Source of the DNA: CAVTWH01 sp963794685 | Lineage (GTDB): Bacteria > Actinomycetota > Actinomycetes > Mycobacteriales > Micromonosporaceae | Reading direction: 5' to 3' | Assembly: GCA_963794685.1 (NCBI GenBank) | Contig: CAWCFK010000004.1 | Coordinates: 1,178,001 to 1,242,000 of the forward strand | DNA: 64,000 nucleotides | In this document: positions 33,011-40,266 of the stretch, in pieces | How positions within the stretch are numbered: the first letter of the stretch is position 1 | How the letters are laid out: each line of letters starts with the position of its first letter | Translations under genes and position numbers: made by a program | Notes under the pieces: generated by a model | Told to the model about the DNA's origin: nothing | Databases searched by the model: none | What the model saw: the letters and a program-made list of their open reading frames with translations, nothing else

Positions 33011-33030
33011 TCTTCGATCCTCCGCGTCAT

Positions 33031-33062
33031 CTAGGAACAAACCTTTCCGCTATTGTTCCTAG
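33031..33062. promoter_or_regulatory. Perfect 10-bp inverted repeat between WYL regulator and epoxide hydrolase
   Basis: CTAGGAACAA (33031-33040) and TTGTTCCTAG (33053-33062) are exact reverse complements separated by 12 bases, giving half-site centres two helical turns apart. The element starts 21 bases upstream of the WYL gene and ends 47 bases before the epoxide hydrolase start, the position of a shared divergent operator. Confidence 0.75.
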
Positions 33063-33108
33063 TCTTCTCCTGGTACCCCTTCACCGGCCGTTGACAAGGA
33101 GAAACGCG

Positions 33109-34224
33109 ATGATCCAGCCGTTCCGCGTGGAGATCGGGCAGACCGACATCGACGCGCTGCACGACCGGCTCGCCCACGCCCGCTGGCCCGGTGAGCTACC
33201 CGGCGTCGGTTGGACCCGGGGAGTCCCACTGGGCTACCTGACCGACCTCGCCGACTACTGGCGCACCGGGTACGACTGGCGCGCCCAGGAGGCCCGGCTC
33301 AACGCCTGCCCGCAGTTCACCACCGAGATCGACGGCCAGCGCATCCACTTCCTGCACGTCCGCTCCGACCGGGCCGACGCGAAGCCGCTGCTCATCACGC
33401 ACGGCTTCCCCAGCTCGGTGGCCGAGTTCCTGCACCTCATCGAACCGCTGGTGAACCCGCCCGACGGGCCGGCGTTCCACGTCATCGCGCCGTCCCTGCC
33501 CGGCTACGCCTTCTCCACCCCGTTGAGCTCGACCGGCTGGACGATGGGGCGCACCGCCCGCGCCTGGGTCGAGCTGATGCGCCGGCTCGGTTACCAGCGC
33601 TACGGCGTGCACGGCGGCGACATCGGCGGTGGCGTCGCCGGTCTGGTCGCCGCCCTCGACGGCGAGCACGTGACCGGCATGCACGTGGTGACCGACCCGC
33701 TGACCGCCGCCAACGTGGCCACCTTCATGCCCGGCCTGGCCGACCGGCTCGACCCGGACGACCCGGTGGACAAGGTGATCCTGGAGCGGATGGCGACCTT
33801 CCGCAGCGACGGCTCCGGCTACCTCGCCATCTCCAACAGCCGGCCGCAGACCATCGGGTACGGCCTGGTCGACTCGCCGATCCTGCAGCTCGCCTGGATC
33901 GCCGAGAAGTTCGAGGCCTGGACCGACCTGCCGATCGACCGCGACCAGTTGCTCACCACCGTCAGCCTGTACTGGTTCACCGGCAGCGGAGCAAGCGCCG
34001 CGCACACCCTCTACGAGCAGGCCCACTCCGCCGACTGGGGAGCACCACCGACCGTGCCGCAGGGGTTCGCGGTGTTCGGGGCCGACGAGACGGTACGCAG
34101 GCTCGTCCCCGCCCCGCCCGACGCGCACTGGACCGAGTTCCCGCGCGGCCTGCACTTCCCGGCGATGGAGGCCCCCACCGAACTCGCCGCCGACCTGCGC
34201 GCCTTCTTCGGGCCACTGGCGTGA
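33109..34224 (+). CDS. Epoxide hydrolase (EHN-type, alpha/beta-hydrolase)
   Basis: 371 residues. The N-terminal EHN lid (FRVEIGQTDIDALHDRLAHARWP) is diagnostic; catalytic features are the oxyanion HGFPSS, the nucleophile Asp171 in HGGDIGGG, and a C-terminal HFPAMEAP His segment. Opens epoxides to diols. ATG 33109 is preceded by AAGGAG; the frame is open to 33091 without support. The stop overlaps the next gene start (GTGA), so both are made together. Divergent from the WYL regulator. Confidence 0.93.
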   Translation: MIQPFRVEIGQTDIDALHDRLAHARWPGELPGVGWTRGVPLGYLTDLADYWRTGYDWRAQEARLNACPQFTTEIDGQRIHFLHVRSDRADAKPLLITHGFPSSVAEFLHLIEPLVNPPDGPAFHVIAPSLPGYAFSTPLSSTGWTMGRTARAWVELMRRLGYQRYGVHGGDIGGGVAGLVAALDGEHVTGMHVVTDPLTAANVATFMPGLADRLDPDDPVDKVILERMATFRSDGSGYLAISNSRPQTIGYGLVDSPILQLAWIAEKFEAWTDLPIDRDQLLTTVSLYWFTGSGASAAHTLYEQAHSADWGAPPTVPQGFAVFGADETVRRLVPAPPDAHWTEFPRGLHFPAMEAPTELAADLRAFFGPLA

Positions 34225-35300
34225 CCGAGGCGTTGTTGAGCCGGCGTGCCCTCAACCGGGCCACGCTGGCTCGGCAGTACCTGCTGGAGCGGGCGCCGGT
34301 CCGCGCGATCGACGCGATCGAGCACCTGGCCGGCATGCAGTCCCAGGCCCCGCTCGCCCCGTACGTGGGCCTGTGGACCCGGCTGCGCGACTTCACTGCG
34401 GACGAGCTGTCGACGCTGACCGAGCAGCGCGAAGTGGTCCGCCTGCACCTGATGCGCAGCACCGTGCACCTGGCCAGCGCGCGCGACTGCCTGGCCTGGC
34501 GCGGGCTGTTCACCGCCCTGCACACCGCCCGTGCCGGCGTGCACCTACGGCACGGTGTCGGGTCGGTGGACCGGGCGGAGTTGGTCCGGCAGGCGCAGGC
34601 GCTGCTGGACGAGCGCCCGCGTACCCGTGCCGAGCTGGGCAGACTCCTCGCGCAGCACTGGCCGGACGCTGATGGGCAGGCGCTGGCCTTCGCGGTGACG
34701 CAGCAGCTGGCGCTGTGTCAGGTACCGCCGCGGGGCGTCTGGGGCCGGGGCGGCGAGGTGGCCTGGGCGGTGGTGGAGCAGTGGCTGGGCGCGCCGCTGC
34801 GCCCGGTCCCGGTGGACGAGTTGGTGCTGCGCTACCTCGGCGCGTTCGGCCCGGCGAGCGTCGCGGACATCCAGCAGTGGTCCGGGCTGACCCGGCTCGG
34901 CGAGGTGGTGGCACGGCTGCCGGTCCGCACCCTCCGCGCCGAGACCGGACAGCCGTTGTACGACCTCCCCGACGCGCCCCGGCCCGCCGAGGACACCCCG
35001 GCCCCGCCGCGTTTCCTGCCCGAGTACGACAACCTGCTGCTGTCCTACCGCGACCGCAGCAGGGTGATCCGGGACAGCCGCCCGGTGCCACTCCCACCGG
35101 GCAACGGCGCGAGCGGCGGCACCGTCCTGGTCGACGGCGTCTGGCAGGGCACCTGGCAGGTCCGCGACCGGACCCTGCGCATCCAGCCGTTCACCACCCT
35201 GCCCCGCGCCGACCGGGCCGCCCTGCTCGCCGAGGCCGCCGAACTCTGCGCTTTCCTTGCCCCCCAAGCGGAGTACGACATCATCCTGCACCCGCCGTAG
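34221..35300 (+). CDS. HTH_42 / AlkZ-like winged-helix DNA glycosylase-family protein
   Basis: 359 residues of the three-winged-helix family that includes AlkZ and YcaQ (AlkX), glycosylases that unhook alkylated bases and interstrand crosslinks. The family start reads RATLARQYLLERAPVRAIDAIEHLAGMQSQAPLAPYVGLWTRL; the Q-S-Q within GMQSQAP corresponds to the catalytic QxQ of AlkZ-type members. LHLMRSTVHL and the C-terminal FLPEYDNLLLSYRDR segment are also typical. GTG 34221 overlaps the epoxide hydrolase stop. The 3' end overlaps the AraC gene by 20 bases on the other strand. Glycosylase activity is inferred. Confidence 0.8.
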   Translation: MTEALLSRRALNRATLARQYLLERAPVRAIDAIEHLAGMQSQAPLAPYVGLWTRLRDFTADELSTLTEQREVVRLHLMRSTVHLASARDCLAWRGLFTALHTARAGVHLRHGVGSVDRAELVRQAQALLDERPRTRAELGRLLAQHWPDADGQALAFAVTQQLALCQVPPRGVWGRGGEVAWAVVEQWLGAPLRPVPVDELVLRYLGAFGPASVADIQQWSGLTRLGEVVARLPVRTLRAETGQPLYDLPDAPRPAEDTPAPPRFLPEYDNLLLSYRDRSRVIRDSRPVPLPPGNGASGGTVLVDGVWQGTWQVRDRTLRIQPFTTLPRADRAALLAEAAELCAFLAPQAEYDIILHPP

Positions 35301-36131
35301 CGCCGGCCACCGGCGGGAGTTGAGCCGCGTGGGCGGTGGTCCGGCGACCGGTTCGGTAGCGGCCCGGGGTCGTTCCGATGAGTTGGTGAACGCCGCGATG
35401 AAGCTGCTGGGGTTGGCCCACCCGCAGGCGTACGCGGTCCGGGTGGTGTCGTGGCCGTCGGCGAGGAGCACGAGCGCGTGGTAGATCCGTAGCTGTGTGC
35501 GCCACTCGTAGAAGGTCATGCCGAGTTCGTCGCGGAACAGTCGGCTGAGGGTACGGGTGCTGGCTCCGATCGTCTTCCCGAGTTCGGCCAGCGTGGCGTT
35601 GGCTGCCGGCGTCTCGTCCAGCATCCGGGCAATGGCTTGCAGTCGGTCGTCGCGTGGCTGCGGCAGGTGTAGTGGCTGTTCGGGTGAGTCGGTGAGTTCA
35701 TCGGCGAGGACCCGGAGGAGGCGGGAGCGCGCGGAGCGGCTGTAGCCGGGCGCTGCGTCGTCGTAGTTGCGGGGGCCGGTCAGGGCGAGCAGGACTTCGC
35801 GGGCGAGGTCGGAGGCCAGGAACACGGCGGGATGGCCCGGCATGAGCCGGGCCAGGGATGCCGTGAGAAAGGCGATCCGGATATCGGTGTCGCCGTGGAC
35901 GCGGTGGTGGTGCGTGAACCCGGCCGGGGTCCAGGCGACCCGGTTGGCGGGAACGATCGACGTGCCGCGCTCGGTGTGCACCGCCAGGATGCCGCTGGCC
36001 GCGTACGCCAGGTGTCCCCGGGCGTGCGATTGCGCGGCGATTGTCTGGCCGGCTGGCCAGAGGTGGCGCCCGCCGGACGGCCACATCTCTGACGTCACAG
36101 CGGTCCGGCGAGGTTGGCGGCGAGCGGGCAT
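35281..36131 (-). CDS. AraC-family regulator, one-base frameshift near the C-terminus
   Basis: N-terminal cupin-like sensor (SHARGHLAYAASGILAVHTERGTSIVPANRVAWTPAG) and two C-terminal AraC helix-turn-helix motifs (LAELGKTIGASTRTLSRLFRDELGMTFYEWRTQLR and AYACGWANPSSFIAAFTN). The frame breaks after FTN; inserting one base near 35380 continues LIGTTPGRYRTGRR, the expected end of the second HTH, to a stop at 35281. Start ATG 36131. Divergent from the alpha/beta-hydrolase gene, which may be its target. Repaired length about 283 residues, usual for this AraC subgroup. Confidence 0.85.
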
Positions 36132-36281
36132 CGGTTGGCATTCTATCGGTAGTGAGCCATACCTGGGATCTGGTGACATTGCGTCCATGCGATGGTCTCC
36201 GGTCGCGCAGAGCGCCTGACCGCAACCACCTGTCATCGAGGCAACGTGCTTCGATCCGCGGCTGAGGAGAAGGAGAAACGC

Positions 36282-36992
36282 ATGGCGACATTCGTCCTCG
36301 TACCCGGCGGTTGGAAGGGCTCCTGGGCCTATGAGGCGGTGATTCCGCTGCTGGAGCGTGCCGGTCATGCCGTCCACGCCCTGACCCTGACCGGTCTGCG
36401 GCCGGACGACGACAACGCGACGGTCGCGACCGCCAACCTCGACACGCACGCCGACGACGTACTGAGGCACCTCGATCGCGCCCACCTCACCAACGTGACC
36501 CTGGTCGGCCACAGCTACGGCGGAATGGTGATCGCCGCCGCAGCCGACCGCGCCGGCGGCCGGATCTCGCGGCTGGTGCATCTCGACGCCCTCGTACCGC
36601 GTGACGGCGAGTCATGGTGGTCGTTGGTGAACGACCACTTCCGGGAGTTGGCGGCTGCCGGCGCCGCGGCCACCGGCTACGGTGTCCGACCGCCGGGTGA
36701 CGGCGATCCCCGCCGCCGTCCCCATCCCCTGGCCTCGTTCCTGCAATCGATCCGGCTCACCGGCACGCTCGACCGGGTCCCTCGTCGGGAGTTCATCTAC
36801 TGCACGGGATGGGAAGACCGGACGCCGTTCGCTGAACTGCGCACCCGACTCCGAGTCGACCCCGAGTGGCAGGTCCACGACCTCCCGACCGGCCACGACG
36901 CAATGCACGAAGCCCCGGCGGCCGTCGCCGCCCTGCTGCTCGACGAGCGCCTCGCGGATGCGTCGGCCCTCAGCCGACAGGCTTTCCGTTAG
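36282..36992 (+). CDS. Alpha/beta-hydrolase
   Basis: 236 residues. N-terminal FVLVPGGWKGSW oxyanion region, nucleophile elbow GHSYGG with Ser, acid in the strand after, and catalytic His in LPTGHDAMHEAP. Resembles salicylate-esterase-like or EstC-type hydrolases. ATG 36282 follows a purine-rich GGAGAAGGAG region. Divergent from the AraC gene over about 150 bases, a common regulator/target arrangement. Substrate unknown. Confidence 0.9.
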   Translation: MATFVLVPGGWKGSWAYEAVIPLLERAGHAVHALTLTGLRPDDDNATVATANLDTHADDVLRHLDRAHLTNVTLVGHSYGGMVIAAAADRAGGRISRLVHLDALVPRDGESWWSLVNDHFRELAAAGAAATGYGVRPPGDGDPRRRPHPLASFLQSIRLTGTLDRVPRREFIYCTGWEDRTPFAELRTRLRVDPEWQVHDLPTGHDAMHEAPAAVAALLLDERLADASALSRQAFR

Positions 36993-37129
36993 GCCGCACA
37001 AGCCCAACTCATCCGGCCCCCGGTCATTCATGCCGTCGTGCGGGTGCATGGCGCGGTGGGTGGTGAGGATCTGGTGAGCGGGCTCCGTCATGCCTACGGG
37101 AAGTCCGGGAGCCCTCTGACGCCGGCCGG

Positions 37130-37135
37130 TAGGTT
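37130..37135 (+). promoter_or_regulatory. Candidate leaderless -10 element for the LLM oxidoreductase
   Basis: TAGGTT, six bases before ATG 37142, with no ribosome-binding site. Confidence 0.55.
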
Positions 37136-37141
37136 GGGCGC

Positions 37142-38020
37142 ATGCGGGTGGGGATCGTGATCTTGCCGGATCAGCGCTGGGCGGTGGCTGCGCGGCGGTG
37201 GCGGCTGGCCGAGGAGCTGGGGTTCGACCACGCCTGGACCTACGACCATCTGGGCTGGCGGGATCTGGTGGACGGGCCGTGGTTCGACGCGGTCGGCACG
37301 CTCACCGCCGCCGCCACGGTGACCTCGCGGATCCGGCTGGGCACCCTGGTCGCCTCCCCGAACTTCCGGCATCCGGTGCACTTCGCCCGGGAGTTGACCG
37401 GGCTGGACGACGTCAGCGACGGGCGGGTGCTGCTCGGGATCGGGGCCGGTGGAGTCGGCTTCGACGGCGCGGTGCTGGGCCGGCAGCCACTGTCGCCGCG
37501 CGAGCGGGCGGACCGCTTCACCGAGTTCGTGGAACTGCTCGACCTGCTGCTGCGCGAGGACCGGGTGAGCTGGCAGGGGCAGTGGTACACGGCCGTGGAC
37601 GCGCGCAGTACCCCCGGCTGTGTGCAGCAGCCCCGACTGCCGTTCGTGCTGGCCGCCAACGGCCCGCGTACCCTGCGGCTGGCCGCCCGCTACGGCCAGG
37701 GCTGGGTGACCACCGGTACCGGCGGCGACGACCCCGACTCCTGGTGGCGCGGCGTCGCGGAACTGTGCCGCCGCTTCGACGACACGCTGGACTCCGCCGG
37801 CCGGGACCGCGCCGAGGTGGCCCGCTACCTGTCCCTGGACGCCGCCCCGCAGTACTCGCTGAGCAGCGTCGAGGCGTTCGTGGACGCCGCCGGCCGAGCC
37901 GCCGAGCTGGGTTTCACCGACATCGTCACGCACTGGCCCCGGGCCGAGGGCTGGTACGCCGGCTCCGAGGACGTTCTGTTCGCGGTAGCCGAGCAGGTAC
38001 TCCCCGGCCTGCACGCCTGA
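37142..38020 (+). CDS. Luciferase-like (LLM) F420-type oxidoreductase
   Basis: 292 residues, single TIM barrel of the bacterial luciferase-like superfamily. Features: EELGFDHAWTYDHLGW near the N-terminus, ATVTSRIRLGTLVASPNFRHPVHFARELTGLDDVSDGRVLLGIGAGG in the centre, and GPRTLRLAARYGQGWV near the cofactor phosphate site. In Micromonosporaceae such proteins usually use coenzyme F420, but FMN cannot be excluded by eye. Apparently monocistronic. Substrate unknown. Confidence 0.88.
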   Translation: MRVGIVILPDQRWAVAARRWRLAEELGFDHAWTYDHLGWRDLVDGPWFDAVGTLTAAATVTSRIRLGTLVASPNFRHPVHFARELTGLDDVSDGRVLLGIGAGGVGFDGAVLGRQPLSPRERADRFTEFVELLDLLLREDRVSWQGQWYTAVDARSTPGCVQQPRLPFVLAANGPRTLRLAARYGQGWVTTGTGGDDPDSWWRGVAELCRRFDDTLDSAGRDRAEVARYLSLDAAPQYSLSSVEAFVDAAGRAAELGFTDIVTHWPRAEGWYAGSEDVLFAVAEQVLPGLHA

Positions 38021-38196
38021 GTCGTACCAGGTCCGCACCGTGATCCCGGTTGCCCGGGTCGGTGCCGCCTGATCTCTGTGGTGCCCTGGTCCGTGCCGGC
38101 AGGATTCGTGCTGGTGGGGCGGGTCGGAAATCTCTGCCGGAGGTGTCCGGTGTCGACGTTGCGGTCTTGTCGTACGCAGGGTTTACTCTAGAGGTG

Positions 38197-38214
38197 TTCG
38201 AACTACTGTTCGAA
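38197..38214 (+). promoter_or_regulatory. LexA-binding SOS box upstream of the mutasome operon
   Basis: TTCGAACTACTGTTCGAA contains the actinobacterial SOS box CGAAC-N4-GTTCG with 7-bp palindromic arms. A TACTCT hexamer at 38184-38189 could be the -10 of the repressed promoter. Placed 320 bases ahead of the HEPN-imuA'-imuB-dnaE2 genes, whose counterparts are LexA controlled in mycobacteria. Confidence 0.85.
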
Positions 38215-38219
38215 CGAGT

Positions 38220-38533
38220 CGGAGAAGGCGATTCGCGGCGCACTCTCCGGCAGACGGTCCCGACCGGCGGGTCGGCACTGTCGGAAGCCAGGCTCATCGC
38301 GGGGCCAGGCTTCGTTGGTGGTGCTCGCCCACCACCCCCCGACCCCCGGGTGGTGGGCGAGATCCACCGCCTTCGGGCGTGGCGTGGGGAAGCTCCACGC
38401 CCGGCCGTCGGGGGCTGTGGACGCGGGTTCGCCCCGGGTCCACAGCCTCCGAAGGAGCACACCGCTGCTGTGACTTCCTCCGCAGCAGAGATTCGACAGT
38501 TTCGTGCCCGCACGTCGACTCGGAGGAATCAGC
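38220..38533 (+). other. Long structured leader between SOS box and HEPN gene
   Basis: No gene seen in this stretch. It holds three consecutive strong hairpins: CTCGCCCACCACC/GGTGGTGGGCGAG (38324-38336 with 38349-38361, 13 bp), GGGCGTGG/CCACGCCC (38375-38382 with 38395-38402) and GGCTGTGGAC/GTCCACAGCC (38413-38422 with 38438-38447). A GGAGGAATC ribosome site precedes ATG 38534. It may be a 5' untranslated leader or include a terminator; no T-run follows any hairpin. Confidence 0.6.
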
Positions 38534-39034
38534 ATGCGACCCATCGTCGCCCCGGCCCTTCCGGCGGTACCGGCCGCCCGAGCCGCCGCCCCCATCCGCG
38601 CCACCGGTCCCACCGTGCCGGCGCACTCCATGCCCCACCGCAGCCCCACCGAACTGCTGCTGCTGGCCCGGCGCGGACTGGTCGAGGCGGCCCTGCCCGG
38701 TCCCGACGGCCAGCGCTACGCCACCGCCCACCTCGCCGCGCTGCGCGCAGCCGCCGCGGTGCTCGCCGCGCGGGCCCGTCCGGTCCCCGGCCGGCGGGGC
38801 AAGCTCACCAGCGTCTGGGTACTGCTGGCCATGGTGGCGCCCGAGATGGGCGAGTGGGCCGGCTACTTCGCCACCAGCGCCGTGAAGCGGGCCGCCGCCG
38901 AGGCCGGCATCCCCCGGGTGGTCACCACCCGGGAGGCCGACGACCTGGTCCGTGCGGCCGAGTCGTTCATCGTGACGGTGGAGGAAGCTCTGCAGCTCGC
39001 GCCCCCTTTCCTGGTGGAGGACCTGGCCGCCTGA
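38534..39034 (+). CDS. SAV_6107-family HEPN domain protein
   Basis: 166 residues, helical. Resembles the SAV_6107 HEPN family found ahead of imuA' in streptomycetes and relatives: SPTELLLLARRGLVEAAL, QRYATAHLAALRAAAAVLAARARP, VWVLLAMVAPEMGEWAGYF. An R-x4-H sequence occurs (RYATAH) but not at the position of the usual HEPN RNase motif, so nuclease activity is uncertain. ATG 38534 has a good RBS. First gene after the SOS box; probable operon with imuA'-imuB-dnaE2. Confidence 0.8.
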   Translation: MRPIVAPALPAVPAARAAAPIRATGPTVPAHSMPHRSPTELLLLARRGLVEAALPGPDGQRYATAHLAALRAAAAVLAARARPVPGRRGKLTSVWVLLAMVAPEMGEWAGYFATSAVKRAAAEAGIPRVVTTREADDLVRAAESFIVTVEEALQLAPPFLVEDLAA

Positions 39035-39168
39035 CCGGCGGCGCCCCCGTATTGGCGGGTCGCCGGGGTGGCGGCCCGGGAGGAGCGGCTCGCCCGACCG
39101 GCGACCGCCGGGAGAGACGGCGGGACCCCCGACCCGCCGGGCGGACAGACGAGAGGGCCGGCGGCACG

Positions 39169-40266
39169 ATGGCCGATGTTGTACCGCTGCGGGGGCGGAC
39201 CAACCCACCCGACCATCCCGACCGGGCTGACCGGCTCGCCGAGGTGGCCGCCGTCATCCGGGGTACCGGCCTCGCCGGCCTGGTGCGCCCGGCCAGCCAG
39301 CCGGTCGACGCACCCAGCACCACCAACGAGATCCTTCCGGTGGTACCCGCCCTGCGCCCGCTACTGCCCTGGGGAGGACTGCGGCGCGGGAGCACCGTCG
39401 CGGTTGACGCGAACGCGGGTCACCCTGACCCCGACCCGGACCGCGCCACCGGTCCGGGTCGGGCCGGGCAGTCGCGGGTGTCTCGCCGCCAGCCGTCGAC
39501 CCGGGGCACGGCCCGCTCGGACCGCACCCCGCTGACAGCGGTCCCCGCTATGGACGTGGGAGTGCGCTCTGCTGCGGCCGGGGCGACTTCGATCCTGCTC
39601 GCGTTGATCAGTGCCGCATCCGCTGGCGGCTCCTGGTGTGTCGTGGTCGGGCTGCCCGCGCTGGGGGCGGTGGCGGCCGGCGAAGCCGGCATCAACCTGG
39701 ACCGGCTGGCCCTGGTGCCCTACCCGGGACCGGACTGGCCGGCGGTGGTCGCAGCCCTGCTCGACGGGTTTGACCTGGTGGTCACCGCGCCGCCCGGCCG
39801 GGTGGGCGCCGACGTGGCCGGGCGGTTGTCGGCCCGGGCCCGCCAGCGGGGCAGCGTCCTGCTCGCGGTCGGCGGGTGGGCCGGGGCGGAGTTGGTACTC
39901 GCCCCGACCGCGAGCGCCTGGGAGGGGCTCGGCCAGGGCCGGGGCCGACTGCGCCGCCGGGAGTTGACCGTTGTCGCGCACGGCCGGGGCGCGGCCACCC
40001 GCCCCCGCTACGCCCACCTGCACCTACCGCTGGCCGACCTGGTCCCGGCCGCTCCGGTCACCTCCGCTCCGGTCACGTCCGCTCCGGTCGAACACGCTGC
40101 GGTCGAACGTGCTCCGCTCGAACACGCTGCGGTTGAGCGTGCTGTGGTCGGGGGTGGGCGGGGGAGCGGGCTGGCCGCGGTGGTCGAGTTGCCGGCGCCC
40201 AGCGGGCGGGAGTGGGAGGCGCTGGACGGGTTCGAGCTGGCCGAGGCGGTGGGCGCGTGCGGCTGA
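39169..40266 (+). CDS. ImuA'-like RecA-fold mutasome protein
   Basis: 365 residues. RecA-like fold without a clear Walker A: the region LLPWGGLRRGSTVAVDANAG stands where the P-loop would be, and the core continues GATSILLALISAASAGGSWCVVVGLPALGAVAAGEAGINLDRLALVPYPG. In mycobacteria ImuA' bridges ImuB and RecA in damage-induced mutagenesis. The C-terminal quarter has A-P-V-x-x repeats before a final acidic patch. Overlaps imuB by ten bases. Position between the HEPN gene and imuB supports the call. Confidence 0.85.
   Translation: MADVVPLRGRTNPPDHPDRADRLAEVAAVIRGTGLAGLVRPASQPVDAPSTTNEILPVVPALRPLLPWGGLRRGSTVAVDANAGHPDPDPDRATGPGRAGQSRVSRRQPSTRGTARSDRTPLTAVPAMDVGVRSAAAGATSILLALISAASAGGSWCVVVGLPALGAVAAGEAGINLDRLALVPYPGPDWPAVVAALLDGFDLVVTAPPGRVGADVAGRLSARARQRGSVLLAVGGWAGAELVLAPTASAWEGLGQGRGRLRRRELTVVAHGRGAATRPRYAHLHLPLADLVPAAPVTSAPVTSAPVEHAAVERAPLEHAAVERAVVGGGRGSGLAAVVELPAPSGREWEALDGFELAEAVGACG
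40050..40148 (+). repeat. 15-bp in-frame repeats in the imuA'-like gene
   Basis: About seven 15-base units beginning GCTCCGGTC or GCTGCGGTC, encoding A-P-V-T-S then A-x-V/L-E-H/R pentads. In frame, so length can vary without frameshift; forms a linker before the ImuA' C-terminus. Confidence 0.8.

Noticed and set aside
40050..40148. Series of LexA half-sites (GTCGAAC) inside the imuA'-like gene
   Set aside because: They belong to a 15-base coding repeat and lack the paired GTTCG half at the required distance.
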